Shown here one piece after another: positions 18,447-27,472 of a stretch of 64,000 nt of DNA. The position numbers and the translations under genes were made by a program. This DNA is from an uncultured Paracoccaceae bacterium. GTDB lineage: Bacteria; Pseudomonadota; Alphaproteobacteria; Rhodobacterales; Rhodobacteraceae. The stretch is taken from the NCBI GenBank assembly GCA_947498645.1, contig CANMKS010000001.1, forward strand, positions 1,836,032 to 1,900,031, written 5' to 3'. Positions within the stretch are counted from its first letter, which is position 1. Each line of letters starts with the position of its first letter. Under the pieces are notes generated by a model that did not search any database, was not told the origin of the DNA, and saw nothing but the letters and a program-made list of their open reading frames with translations.

Positions 18447-19055
18447 ATGATCAGAGCCCTTTGCTTGATTGGCGGGTTGACCGGGGCGGCGGGTCTGTCG
18501 CAGTTCCCTGAATTCTCGCAGCAATATATGCAGCGGCTGGGTGGTCAGGTGGATGAGCTCACCCGCGCCGTTGTTGCATTTGATGAAACCGCTCTGGCCG
18601 ACGGCCTGGGCCGCGAAGAGATGTTGCAGGCCATGGCTGCAACACCTTTGGTCGAAGGCCAGGTGGTGATGTGGCGCGCCACCTTTGCGCGCCATGCCCG
18701 CCTGAGCGAGAACCTGATGATCTTGCAGGCCGCCAGCCCCGTTGAACGCTTGATGATGCCACATCGCATGATGGATACGGCAACCGCGCGCGCGACCTGG
18801 GCTGATTTCACACCGGCCATGCCGTTGAGTGCGGCTGGTGCTGCCTCAGCGGGCACCGGTTTCATCGGTGGATGGCTGGCTTTTGCAGGCGTACTTTCGG
18901 CGGTCCTGTGGCCATTCCGCAAAGTCACATCTGTGCGCAAGCCCACACCCAAACGCCGTGTCCCCGCGGTCAAGAATGACCCGCCGGTGATGCGCCCGCA
19001 ACTGGTATCAACAACCCCAGACAACCGCCCCCGTCTTGCTGGCGTCCAACGATAA
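18447..19055 (+). CDS. DUF2937 family protein
   Basis: 202 residues. The N-terminal block MIRALCLIGGLTGAAGLSQF and PEFSQQYMQRLGGQVDEL is the hallmark of DUF2937, a family without assigned function that is common in marine alpha- and gammaproteobacteria. There is a hydrophobic segment at the N-terminus and a second one near residues 130-150 (GTGFIGGWLAFAGVLSAVLW), followed by a basic proline-rich tail (RKPTPKRR), so it is probably an inner-membrane protein with both ends anchored. Nothing nearby suggests a role. Confidence 0.75.
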   Translation: MIRALCLIGGLTGAAGLSQFPEFSQQYMQRLGGQVDELTRAVVAFDETALADGLGREEMLQAMAATPLVEGQVVMWRATFARHARLSENLMILQAASPVERLMMPHRMMDTATARATWADFTPAMPLSAAGAASAGTGFIGGWLAFAGVLSAVLWPFRKVTSVRKPTPKRRVPAVKNDPPVMRPQLVSTTPDNRPRLAGVQR

Positions 19056-19187
19056 ATCACCCATCGGTCGTGTGATGCGGCACCATCAACAGTTTCACCA
19101 CCCAGAAATCGCCGGTGACGCAGCAGAACGCTTGACCATTCCGGCGTCCCACCCCACGTTGCGCGAAATTGACATGCAGGAGCCGCC

Positions 19188-20453
19188 ATGGCCGAGGTGA
19201 GAACCACCAAACCTTTTGCCAAATTCGAATGGATGATCGCCTGGCGCTATATCCGTGCGAAACGGGCCGAAGGTGGCGTCAGTGTGATGACGTGGATCAG
19301 TCTGATTGGCGTGACCCTCGCGGTATTTGCCTTGATTGCCACGCTTGCCGTGCGGTCGGGCTTTCGGGCAGAGTTCATCGACACGATCGCGGGGGCCAAT
19401 GCCCATGTCACGGTCGTGCGGCCGCGCGAAGTCATCGAAGACCATGCAGAAATGGCCGAACGTATCATGACCATTGCGGGGGTGCGCTCTGTAGCGCCGC
19501 TTGTGCGTGGGCAGGCCATGGCCTCGGCCAATGGCCGGATCGGGTTGGCTGATGTCTTTGGGATCAGGCTGGAAGACCTCAAGGCCTCTGACGCCATCGT
19601 GGATAGCGAACGCACTGTCGGCAACATTGATGATCTGCCCAACGGGATTGCACTTGGGTCGGAACTGGCCAACCGGCTGGGCCTGACCGTTGGCGACCGG
19701 ATCGAGATCACCACACGCTCGGGTGCCGCCACACCGATGGGGCAGGCGACACGGCGCAATGCCTATGACGTGGTGTTCATCTTTTCCACCGGGCGGTTTC
19801 AGATTGATGAGGTGCGCGCCTATCTGCCCTTTGAGGTGGCCCAGCTGATCTACAACCGTGACGGGGTCGCGGATGAGTTGGAAATCAGGCTCGATGACCT
19901 CAATCAGTCCGAAGAGCTCAAGCAGACAATTGCCAACACCGCCGGTCCCGGCCTGTGGGCCTATAGCTGGCAGGACCGGGTCGGGCGTTTCCTGCGCGCG
20001 CTGACGATTGAGGACAATGTGATGTTTATCATCCTGTCGATCCTCGTGCTTGTGGCCTCGATGAATATCATCAGCGGGTTGATCATGCTGGTCAAAAACA
20101 AGGGCCGCGATGTTGGCATCCTGCGCACGATGGGACTGACCGAAGGGTCGATCCTGCGGATTTTCTTTATCTGCGGGGCAGGGATCGGCACCATTGGCAC
20201 GGCTTTGGGTGTCGTGCTGGGGTGTCTCTTTGCCATCTATATCGACCAGATTTTCAGCCTTGTGAACTATGTCGCGGGTGGTGGTGTCTGGGACCCGTCG
20301 ATCAGGGGCATCTACAACATTCCCGCAGAGCTGCGGCTGGTGGACGTGATCAAGGCCATGTCGCTGTCATTGGGCCTGTCGTGGATTATCACCATCTTTC
20401 CCGCGCGCCGCGCCGCCCGCATGAACCCGGTTGAGGCATTGCGCTATGAGTGA
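19188..20453 (+). CDS. lolC: Lipoprotein-releasing ABC transporter, permease subunit LolC/E
   Basis: 421 residues with the classical MacB/LolC layout: one membrane segment near residues 35-60 ([20 protein letters not shown]), a large periplasmic domain, then three membrane segments ([20 protein letters not shown], a middle one ending in [12 protein letters not shown], and a last one [20 protein letters not shown]). [14 protein letters not shown] at the N-terminus is family-typical. With LolD it extracts outer-membrane lipoproteins from the inner membrane. Only one permease is encoded, so it probably works as a homodimer. The stop overlaps lolD. Confidence 0.93.
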   Translation: MAEVRTTKPFAKFEWMIAWRYIRAKRAEGGVSVMTWISLIGVTLAVFALIATLAVRSGFRAEFIDTIAGANAHVTVVRPREVIEDHAEMAERIMTIAGVRSVAPLVRGQAMASANGRIGLADVFGIRLEDLKASDAIVDSERTVGNIDDLPNGIALGSELANRLGLTVGDRIEITTRSGAATPMGQATRRNAYDVVFIFSTGRFQIDEVRAYLPFEVAQLIYNRDGVADELEIRLDDLNQSEELKQTIANTAGPGLWAYSWQDRVGRFLRALTIEDNVMFIILSILVLVASMNIISGLIMLVKNKGRDVGILRTMGLTEGSILRIFFICGAGIGTIGTALGVVLGCLFAIYIDQIFSLVNYVAGGGVWDPSIRGIYNIPAELRLVDVIKAMSLSLGLSWIITIFPARRAARMNPVEALRYE

Positions 20454-21129
20454 TCACACATTGCAGGTCGCAGGGCTGACCAAATCCTATAACGCGGGCA
20501 AGCCCAATCAGGTGAATGTGCTGCAAGGCGTGTCACTTGATGTGGCTCCGGGCGAAGTGGTGGCATTGGTGGCACCTTCCGGCGCGGGCAAATCCACGCT
20601 GCTGCACGTCGCAGGCCTGCTGGACACACCGGACAGCGGCACCGTGATGATCGAGGGCACCAATATGACGCATCTGTCGGACCGCAAGCGGACCGCCGTG
20701 CGCCGTGCGACAGTGGGGTTCATCTATCAGTTTCACCATCTACTGCCAGAGTTCACAGCGTTGGAAAACATCGTGCTGCCACAACTGGCCAATGGAGCGG
20801 GCGACAAACAAGCACAAGCACGGGCCATGGCCCTGCTGGAGCGGGTCGGCATTGCCGAGCGCGCCGCCCATCGCCCTGCGGCGCTTTCGGGCGGCGAACA
20901 ACAGCGGGTGGCCTTTTGCCGGGCGCTGGCGAATGAACCGTCATTGCTCTTGGCCGATGAACCGACAGGCAACCTTGACCCCGAAACGTCTGATCGCGTG
21001 TTTGATGCGCTGATGACATTGGTACGCGACACCGGGCTCGCGGCTGTAATCGCAACACATAACCTTGAATTGGCGGCACGTATGGATAGACAGGTCCGGC
21101 TGAACGCAGGTGTATTGGAGACCCTATGA
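20446..21129 (+). CDS. lolD: Lipoprotein-releasing ABC transporter, ATP-binding subunit LolD
   Basis: 227 residues: Walker [11 protein letters not shown]-loop [15 protein letters not shown] (the LLPEF segment is typical of LolD), signature [15 protein letters not shown], Walker [13 protein letters not shown], and His switch IATHNLEL. The ATG at 20446 lies inside lolC (8-base overlap), so translation is coupled. It powers lipoprotein release by LolC. Its own stop overlaps the next gene by four bases. Confidence 0.94.
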   Translation: MSDHTLQVAGLTKSYNAGKPNQVNVLQGVSLDVAPGEVVALVAPSGAGKSTLLHVAGLLDTPDSGTVMIEGTNMTHLSDRKRTAVRRATVGFIYQFHHLLPEFTALENIVLPQLANGAGDKQAQARAMALLERVGIAERAAHRPAALSGGEQQRVAFCRALANEPSLLLADEPTGNLDPETSDRVFDALMTLVRDTGLAAVIATHNLELAARMDRQVRLNAGVLETL

Positions 21130-22100
21130 GTATCACCGTTATTGAGATCGAAGAGCGTAGCCGCGCGGCCCTGCTGGCGCATGGCGCAGGCGAAATGCAG
21201 GCGGCGGCGGTTGCCAAAGCAGTGGCGCGGGCAGAGGCATTGGGCAATGTGATTTGCGGCCTCTATTATCTGGAAAGCTATTGCACGCAATTGGCGTCGG
21301 GCCGGGTCAACGGCACTGTTACGCCTGTTGTTTCGCGCCCCCGTCCCAGTGCGGTGCTGGCAGACGCGAAACTTGGCTTTGCACAACCCGCCTTTGCGAT
21401 GGCGTTGCCCGAGGCCGTCGCGGCAACGCTGGAAAATGGGGTTGCAACTTTGGCAGTGGCCCATGCCCACACCTGCACATCGCTGGGCTATTTCACTGAA
21501 CAGATTGCCGCGGCGGGCCTGATCGGTCTGGGCTTTACCAATGCCTCGCCGGTCGTTGCACCACCGGGCGGCAACGCGCGCGTGATCGGCACCAACCCCA
21601 TTGCAATGACCGTTCCGGGCGAGGATGCACCGGTGATGCATTTTGATTTCTCAACCTCTGCCGTAGCCTTGGGCAAGATCACAATGGCCAAGGCAGCGGG
21701 TGAAACCATCCCGCTTGGCTGGGCGGTCGACAGCGACGGCCAACCCACAACTGATCCGGATGCGGCCCTCAAGGGCGCATTGGTCAGCGCGGGTGGTTAC
21801 AAGGGCTGGGGCTTTGGCCTGATGGCAGAACTGCTGGCGGCTGGTATGACCGGATCGGTAAACTCACTGGATGTCTCCGGCCTGAAAGTGGCAGAGGGCA
21901 AACCGCATGACCTGGGGCAATTCTACATCCTGATGGACCCCGGCACCTATCACGCCGATTTCGGCGCGCGTTTCGCGCGCGTAGCCGAGGCGGTGGGCGC
22001 ACAGGAGGGCGCACGCATTCCCGGTGCGGACCGCCATGTGATGACCGAGGTAGATGTGCCAGAGGCGCTTTGGGCGTCGGTTCTCAAGCTTTCTGCGTAA
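21126..22100 (+). CDS. Ldh family (malate/L-lactate-type) oxidoreductase
   Basis: 324 residues of the Ldh_2 family, NAD(P)-dependent dehydrogenases unrelated to classical MDH/LDH that act on malate, lactate, ureidoglycolate or cyclic imino acids (e.g. delta-1-pyrroline-2-carboxylate reductase). Visible blocks: [18 protein letters not shown], the catalytic-His region; [14 protein letters not shown] and NPIAMTVPG; and [20 protein letters not shown]. Stop-start overlap with lolD places it in the lol operon, which has no obvious logic. Tail overlaps the DMT transporter gene by 17 bases. Confidence 0.87.
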   Translation: MSITVIEIEERSRAALLAHGAGEMQAAAVAKAVARAEALGNVICGLYYLESYCTQLASGRVNGTVTPVVSRPRPSAVLADAKLGFAQPAFAMALPEAVAATLENGVATLAVAHAHTCTSLGYFTEQIAAAGLIGLGFTNASPVVAPPGGNARVIGTNPIAMTVPGEDAPVMHFDFSTSAVALGKITMAKAAGETIPLGWAVDSDGQPTTDPDAALKGALVSAGGYKGWGFGLMAELLAAGMTGSVNSLDVSGLKVAEGKPHDLGQFYILMDPGTYHADFGARFARVAEAVGAQEGARIPGADRHVMTEVDVPEALWASVLKLSA

Positions 22101-22518
22101 CAAAGACACCCGCCGCCATGAGCGCGACGCCTGCCGCACGGGTCAGTGTCAGCGGTGACGGCTGTGCCGTGAACAGGCCAAAGTGATCAATGGCGGCGGC
22201 AGAGATCAACTGCCCCAGCAGTACAAAGAACACGGCATTGCCGACGCCCATCGTGGGCGCGATCCAGGTGATGGAAAGCACGTAGAAGGCAACCAATGTA
22301 CCCGCCAGAAACAGGTGCCGTGGGGCAGTGGCGAGCTTGGCCACGGCTTGCGGGTTGGTCAGCAGCGCGGCGATGGCCGATAAGCTCAGGGCCACAATGA
22401 ACAGCACGGTTGCGGCAACGGCCGGTGACCCGATATGGCGGCCAAGCGCTGCATTCAGCGCGGCCAGTACCGGCACGCCAATGCCAGCGGCGAGCATGAT
22501 CAAGATATTGGCGTGCAT
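22084..22518 (-). CDS. DMT family transporter (DUF606/YdcZ-like)
   Basis: 144 residues with five hydrophobic helices, the half-size form of the drug/metabolite transporter superfamily; the segment LAALNAALGRHIGSPAVAA at residues 15-35 is typical of the YdcZ/DUF606 group. ATG at 22518 gives the expected N-terminus; the longer frame starts in non-coding DNA. Convergent with the Ldh gene and overlapping it by 17 bases. Substrate unknown. Confidence 0.82.
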   Translation of the reverse strand: MHANILIMLAAGIGVPVLAALNAALGRHIGSPAVAATVLFIVALSLSAIAALLTNPQAVAKLATAPRHLFLAGTLVAFYVLSITWIAPTMGVGNAVFFVLLGQLISAAAIDHFGLFTAQPSPLTLTRAAGVALMAAGVFVTQKA

Positions 22519-22696
22519 GGCAGATCCTTTGCGTCGTTTCAGCACCAATGTGATGCAGATCAAGGCAAGGTGCCACTCCTGTTGTTAGGGTCGGGCCCTA
22601 TTTCCATTTGCGTTCCAGCCATAGGCGAAAGGCCGCGATTGGTGTTTCAAGTACAATCCGAAACGCTGTAGGATGAAGAAAAACAGGAGGCAGAGC

Positions 22697-23080
22697 ATGA
22701 GATACCTGATTATTCTAGCGGCCCTTGGATTGGCCGCATGTGTCGAAAAGCCCATGGATGGGCGCAGCGCCTATCTGGAAAACTGTGCGGCCTGCCATGG
22801 TGCAGATGCCATGGGCAACGGCCCCGCGTCACGCGGGCTGAGCGTTACACCGCCGGACCTGACCGGACTTGCGGCCAGCAACGGTGGGGTCTTCCCGCGC
22901 GATGCGGTGATGAGCACCATTGACGGGCTGGACCGAGGCACCCACTTCAGCGCCGCAATGCCAGAGTTCGGGGCCGGTGATCTGGGAGAGACAGTTGTGG
23001 TCGAAAGCAACGGACTGGGCACACCGGTGCCGATGACCTTGCTGCTGCTCACTGACTATCTGGACAGCATCCAGCAGTAA
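22697..23080 (+). CDS. Small cytochrome c, predicted lipoprotein
   Basis: 127 residues. Signal peptide with lipobox (LAALGLAAC, Cys at about 15) predicts a lipid-anchored protein; a single class I heme motif CAACH lies near residue 33, and AMPEFG further on is a candidate distal Met ligand. Start ATG 22697 is set by AGGAGG at 22685-22690. It is a paralogue of the cytochrome at 23887: both share CHG-DA-G-GP and PPDLT/PADLT followed by LA--NG-VFP and IDG at equal spacing. Redox partner unknown. Confidence 0.87.
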   Translation: MRYLIILAALGLAACVEKPMDGRSAYLENCAACHGADAMGNGPASRGLSVTPPDLTGLAASNGGVFPRDAVMSTIDGLDRGTHFSAAMPEFGAGDLGETVVVESNGLGTPVPMTLLLLTDYLDSIQQ

Positions 23081-23176
23081 CCAAGCCTGACAATTGCGTG
23101 AAATCAGTGCAGCAAGGCTTTCCTGAAGGCCGGAGTGGGGTAGGTGATACTCCAAACAACTTTCAAGGAGCCGCTC

Positions 23177-23815
23177 ATGCGCATTGTCCTTTCTGCCGTC
23201 CTCGCCCTGACCGCCGCCACTGCGACCGCAGGCCCGATCAGTTTCTCAAGTGGTTGGCAGGAACAGCGCCTGTCACTGTTCAGTTCCAACGACTACAGCT
23301 TTGGGCAAAACCTCGGGCTGGTGTCTGACGGATCGGTGTCGATCGCATGGAGCCGCGTTGGGCGCATGGATTGGGACGCAAGCGGTGCAGCCTGGAGCTG
23401 GACCGTGGAACAATCGGTGCCTGCCACGGACCTGAGCCAAAAGGGCGGGGATGACCGTAATATCTCGCTCTATTTTGTATTCGTCCCGGAGAGCATTGCG
23501 CCCAGCCTCGAAGGGGCAAACATCCGCAGCCTTCTTGGCAATGATGATGTGCGTATCATGCAATATGCATGGGGTGGCAATCACGCGCGTGGGCAGGTGA
23601 TCCAGTCACCATATGGGCCGCGCGGGCAGGGTGTGACGATTGCCTTGCGGCAGGCCGGCACGGGTTCTTTCAATGAAAGCGTGGACTTAGGCGCAGATTA
23701 CGCCCGCGCCTTTGGCGGCGAAAAGGGCGCGCTGGTAGGATTGGCCGTGTCTGGCGACAGTGATGACACCAACACGATGATCCGCGCGGCGATTGGCAAT
23801 CTGAGCCTGCGGTAG
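23177..23815 (+). CDS. DUF3047 family secreted protein
   Basis: 212 residues: signal peptide MRIVLSAVLALTAATATAG cut near residue 19, then a DUF3047 domain (beta-rich; blocks GSVSIAWSRV, WSWTVEQSVPATDLSQKGGD, NISLYFVFV). Function not known for the family. Start set by AAGGAG at 23165-23170. Lies between two related cytochromes c with spacers of 96 and 71 bases, suggesting one periplasmic electron-transfer unit. Confidence 0.78.
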   Translation: MRIVLSAVLALTAATATAGPISFSSGWQEQRLSLFSSNDYSFGQNLGLVSDGSVSIAWSRVGRMDWDASGAAWSWTVEQSVPATDLSQKGGDDRNISLYFVFVPESIAPSLEGANIRSLLGNDDVRIMQYAWGGNHARGQVIQSPYGPRGQGVTIALRQAGTGSFNESVDLGADYARAFGGEKGALVGLAVSGDSDDTNTMIRAAIGNLSLR

Positions 23816-23886
23816 GGTTTGATTTGCATCAACGCGCCTGACCTCTGCACAGGCTAACCTGGGTGTCAGAGATCAGGGAGGACGTG

Positions 23887-24282
23887 ATGCGACTTATTCC
23901 TTTGGTAGCTGCCTTGGGACTTGCTGGCCCCGCTGTGGCGCAGGATGCGCTGCAGGGCGAGGCGATTTTCGTCTTCTATTGCGCCACCTGCCACGGCACG
24001 GACGCAGCCGGTGGCGGGCCGATGTCGCCGTCTTTAGTGGTGCCACCCGCAGACCTGACAACACTGGCCGCGCGCAACGGCGACGTGTTCCCGACGGCCC
24101 GTGTCGTGATGCGGATTGATGGGCGCGATCCGCTGATCAGCCATGGCAGTATGATGCCGGTCTATGGGGATTTCTTTGCGGGCACGGATGTGGCGACCAA
24201 GGCCGAAACCGGGCAGCCCATCATGACGTCGCAGCCGATTGTGGACCTCCTCGCCTATCTTGAGGGTCTCCAGCAGGAGTGA
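23887..24282 (+). CDS. Small periplasmic cytochrome c
   Basis: 131 residues. Signal peptide LIPLVAALGLAGPAVAQ (cleaved near residue 18), then heme site CATCH and candidate distal Met in SMMPVYG. Paralogue of the lipoprotein cytochrome at 22697, but soluble rather than lipid-anchored: the lipobox Cys is missing. ATG at 23887 follows AGGGAGGACGTG. Confidence 0.86.
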   Translation: MRLIPLVAALGLAGPAVAQDALQGEAIFVFYCATCHGTDAAGGGPMSPSLVVPPADLTTLAARNGDVFPTARVVMRIDGRDPLISHGSMMPVYGDFFAGTDVATKAETGQPIMTSQPIVDLLAYLEGLQQE

Positions 24283-24346
24283 GGCGAGAAAAAAGGGCGG
24301 CAAGTGAAGGGGAAGATCGCGGGGCGGAAACGGGTGTATGGACGGC

Positions 24347-24390
24347 GTACATACAGCGTACATACGTTGTACGTACAGCGTGTATGGATG
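24347..24390. repeat. Short tandem array, 11-base period
   Basis: Four units spaced exactly 11 bases: GTACATACAGC (24347), GTACATACGTT (24358), GTACGTACAGC (24369), GTGTATGGATG (24380). A similar GTGTATGGACGGC precedes them. The GTAC-centred units are self-complementary, so the array can also fold. Confidence 0.75.
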
Positions 24391-24396
24391 GGGTGC

Positions 24397-24418
24397 GCCG
24401 GGGCAGGCCCCGGCCTAC
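24397..24418 (-). repeat. REP-like palindromic repeat, copy 1
   Basis: Seven-pair hairpin GCCGGGG-CAGG-CCCCGGC followed by CTAC. Read on the minus strand it is GTAGGCCGGGGCCTGCCCCG, which matches the copy at 39307-39326 in 19 of 20 positions. Two opposite-strand copies in intergenic DNA indicate a dispersed repeat family. Confidence 0.7.
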
Positions 24419-24623
24419 AGGGTTTGGGTGCCCTCACCAAGCGCCCCGCCCGGCGGCGTCTGGCGGCGCCTGACCGCCCCTCGGAGGGCGCTTCTGTGGT
24501 GGGTGATAGTCAGGGATGGAATGTGTTTGGAGAGGGAGGGCCGTCGCTGAGAGGTGGCGATGCCCTTCTGTTGGGAAAGACGGGTGTCGGCAGAAAGCTC
24601 ACCGTCAAGCAAATCAAAATGTA

Positions 24624-25421
24624 CTAGGCCTCGTCGTCACTCATACTCTTGGACCATGCCGTGAGCCTGCTTCGCGTTTCTTCATAGTCAGCTAAATATT
24701 TCGCTACCTTTACTCCGGTGGGACGCAAAACCAAGCCTCTGTCCCCAATAAAGTTCACGCCATCTTTCATTTGCCCCCAAAACAATGGACCAAGAGAACT
24801 AACGATACGTTTGCCGGCAACATCTCTTGTCGGTTCGTTTAGAATATACCGGAAACCACCTATTAGAATATCGGCCAAAGTCGATAAATGCGACGCGCCA
24901 TCGCAAGTGAAGGAGTATCCGACAATATTCTCCAGAGTGACGGGGATACCATCTATCTCGACACGATTGGCAAATTTGTCCTGAAGGTATTTGTAAGGTT
25001 TCGCAGTGTTGATACGATCAAAATTGGCCCAGCCTTTGGACCCTCCTTCGGATAAGAATTGATTATACTTTGCCAGAAGAATATTGGCGCCCCACTCCAC
25101 CAGAGTAGCATGGTTTTTCTTTGCAGCGATGGCATGCAATATGGCGTATCCGCAAAATTTGACATTGTTTGCAGCGGCGATTTTGTAGACCGCTGCCTTC
25201 ATCTCTGTATGTTGATCGATGGAGATATGCTTGGGTTTCGAACGAGTTTGGAATTTCAATTGGTCCAAGCTCTCGAAATCGTAGGCTATGCGCAACTCCT
25301 CGATGGCGCGGTGTATGTGCCCAGTCTTTTCGATTGGCACAAAAACTCCACCATAAATGAAGAATTTGGCTGGGTCAGTTTGTTCTGGATTTGCTTCGTC
25401 GGCGAACAGCAAATACTCCAT
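24624..25421 (-). CDS. DUF3800 domain protein
   Basis: 265 residues. The N-terminal YLLFADEANPEQTDP is the characteristic acidic start of DUF3800 (usually a Y-x-D-E-S/A motif), a family with an RNase H-like fold often found near mobile elements or defence genes. Later ICGDRG-like positions read as FIGDRGLVL. Codon use is clearly more AT-rich than the neighbours, pointing to acquired DNA. The ATG at 25421 begins 3 bases after the parE stop (GTG 25424 also possible), so it depends on parE transcription. Function unknown. Confidence 0.78.
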   Translation of the reverse strand: MEYLLFADEANPEQTDPAKFFIYGGVFVPIEKTGHIHRAIEELRIAYDFESLDQLKFQTRSKPKHISIDQHTEMKAAVYKIAAANNVKFCGYAILHAIAAKKNHATLVEWGANILLAKYNQFLSEGGSKGWANFDRINTAKPYKYLQDKFANRVEIDGIPVTLENIVGYSFTCDGASHLSTLADILIGGFRYILNEPTRDVAGKRIVSSLGPLFWGQMKDGVNFIGDRGLVLRPTGVKVAKYLADYEETRSRLTAWSKSMSDDEA

Positions 25422-25424
25422 CAC

Positions 25425-27395
25425 TCAAACATCCAACTCCTCCACAAACCGTGCGTTCTCCTGAATATACTGGAACCGCAGTTCCGGCTTTTTTCCCATC
25501 AAACGCTCAACCAGATCCGCCGTGTCCCCCGGCTCTTCATCATGCACGGTCACGCGGATCAGTTTGCGAGTGGTGGGATCCATTGTCGTTTCTTTGAGGT
25601 CTTTGGCATCCATCTCGCCCAAGCCCTTGAACCGCTGCACGTCGATTTTTCCCTTACCACCCAGACCTTTGGCCATCACGGCCTCTTTTTCGGCGTCATC
25701 GGCCACATAGACCCGTTTCGCCCCCTGCGTCAGCCGGTAAAGCGGCGGGCAGGCCAGATAGAGGTGCCCCTGGTCGATCAGTGGCCGCATCTGGGTGAAG
25801 AAGAATGTCATCAGCAGCGAGGCGATATGCGCCCCGTCCACATCCGCATCCGTCATGATGATGATCTTGTCATAACGCAGGTCATCGACGTTGAATTTGG
25901 TGCCCATGCCAACGCCCAATGCCTCGCACAGGTCATTGATTTCGGCGTTGGTCGTCAGCTTGGATGATGCCGCACCCAGCACGTTCAGGATCTTGCCCTT
26001 CAGCGGCAGCAGCGCCTGATTGACCCGGTTGCGCGCGCCTTTGCCTGACCCGCCCGCACTGTCGCCCTCGACAATGAACAACTCGGTCCCTTTGCGGTCT
26101 TTCGACGTGCAATCGGTCAGTTTGCCGGGCAGGCGCAGTTTCTTGGTTGCGGATTTGCGCGCGGTTTCCTTTTCCTGACGGCGGCGCAGACGTTCCTCGG
26201 CCCGCAGGACAAGGAAATCAAGGATCGCGCCTGCGGACTTCGTATCATTGGCCAGCCAGTTGTCAAAGTGGTCGCGCACTGCGCCTTCGGTCATTTTGGC
26301 CGCTGCCTCGGTTGACAGCCGGTCCTTGGTCTGCCCCACGAAAGCGGGGTCGCGGATGAAACAGGACACCAGTGCACAACCGCCCGACATCAGGTCATCG
26401 CGCGTGATCTGCCCGGCCTTTTTGTTGCCCGACAGCTCTCCGTAGGCTTTGATGCCCTTCAGGATCGCCGCCCAGAAGCCGCTGACATGGGTGCCGCCTT
26501 CGGGCGTGGGTACGGTGTTGCAGTAGGATTGGATAAAGCCGTCGCGCACAGGCGTCCAGTTGATCGCCCATTCGACCTTGCCCGGTTCCCTGAATTTTTC
26601 GTTGAAATCGACGGTGCCTGCAAAGGGTTTGTCGGCATAAGTCGTCGCCGTGCCCAGCGTTTCCTTGAGGTAGTCAGAGAGCCCGCCGGGAAAGTGGAAT
26701 GTCGCCTCGGTCGGGGTTTCGCCGTCGTCGATTTCGGATTTCCAGCGGATTTCAACGCCAGAGAACAGATAGGCCTTGGAGCGGATGGATTTGAACAACC
26801 GTGCGGGTTTGAAACGGTGAGAGCCGAAGATTTCCGCATCAGCGTGGAAGGTGAAGGTCGTGCCGCGCCGATTGGGCGCGCTGCCCACCTTTTCGACAGG
26901 CCCAAGGGGGATGCCCCGCGAGAAGCGTTGTTCGTAGATTTCCTTGTTTCGCGCCACCTGCACGACAAGGCTGTCGGACAGCGCGTTGACCACAGAGGCA
27001 CCCACACCGTGCAAACCACCCGAGGTCTGGTAGGCTTTGCCGCTGAACTTACCGCCTGCGTGCAGGGTGCATAGGATCACCTCTAACGCGGATTTGTCGG
27101 GGAATTTGGGGTGCGGGTCGATGGGGATGCCACGCCCGTTGTCTTTGATTGTGATGGAGTGATCTGCGTGTAGTTCCACTTCAATCCGGTTGGCGTGGCC
27201 TGCAACCGCTTCGTCCATGGAGTTGTCCAGCACCTCGGCCACCAGGTGATGCAAGGCGCGTTCATCCGTGCCGCCGATATACATGCCGGGGCGTTTGCGC
27301 ACAGGCTCCAGCCCTTCCAGCACCTCGATGCTATCGGCGTTGTAGTCGTCGGGGGTGGCCCCGGAAAGGAGGTCATTGGCCATGATACTGCTCAT
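25425..27395 (-). CDS. parE: DNA topoisomerase IV subunit B
   Basis: About 656 residues. GHKL ATPase domain with EVLDNSMDEA and KDNGRGIPID, QTSGGLHGVGASVVNALS, transducer domain, and TOPRIM domain with VEGDSAGGSGKGA and TDADVDGAHIASL. Shares the GyrB plan, but the spacing and the roseobacter N-terminus NADSIEVLEGLEPVRKRPGMY fit ParE. Works with ParC to decatenate daughter chromosomes. Start uncertain: ATG at 27395 or 27383; the longer frame to 27440 is less likely. Confidence 0.93.
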   Translation of the reverse strand: MSSIMANDLLSGATPDDYNADSIEVLEGLEPVRKRPGMYIGGTDERALHHLVAEVLDNSMDEAVAGHANRIEVELHADHSITIKDNGRGIPIDPHPKFPDKSALEVILCTLHAGGKFSGKAYQTSGGLHGVGASVVNALSDSLVVQVARNKEIYEQRFSRGIPLGPVEKVGSAPNRRGTTFTFHADAEIFGSHRFKPARLFKSIRSKAYLFSGVEIRWKSEIDDGETPTEATFHFPGGLSDYLKETLGTATTYADKPFAGTVDFNEKFREPGKVEWAINWTPVRDGFIQSYCNTVPTPEGGTHVSGFWAAILKGIKAYGELSGNKKAGQITRDDLMSGGCALVSCFIRDPAFVGQTKDRLSTEAAAKMTEGAVRDHFDNWLANDTKSAGAILDFLVLRAEERLRRRQEKETARKSATKKLRLPGKLTDCTSKDRKGTELFIVEGDSAGGSGKGARNRVNQALLPLKGKILNVLGAASSKLTTNAEINDLCEALGVGMGTKFNVDDLRYDKIIIMTDADVDGAHIASLLMTFFFTQMRPLIDQGHLYLACPPLYRLTQGAKRVYVADDAEKEAVMAKGLGGKGKIDVQRFKGLGEMDAKDLKETTMDPTTRKLIRVTVHDEEPGDTADLVERLMGKKPELRFQYIQENARFVEELDV

Positions 27396-27472
27396 TCTTT
27401 TGATTGCCCCCATAATGGCAGGCAGGCGGCGGCGGGGCAATCACGAAAGGCTTTATTTGGTGGGCCTTGCGT

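Larger units (their letters stand above)
24283..24623. other. Intergenic region with repeats between convergent genes
   Basis: About 340 bases between the cytochrome gene and the DUF3800 gene, which converge. Contains an 11-base tandem array (24347-24390) and a REP-like hairpin (24397-24418), both listed separately. Plus-strand frames run through it but read as repeat-derived Arg/Tyr-rich peptides, so I call no gene. Confidence 0.6.
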
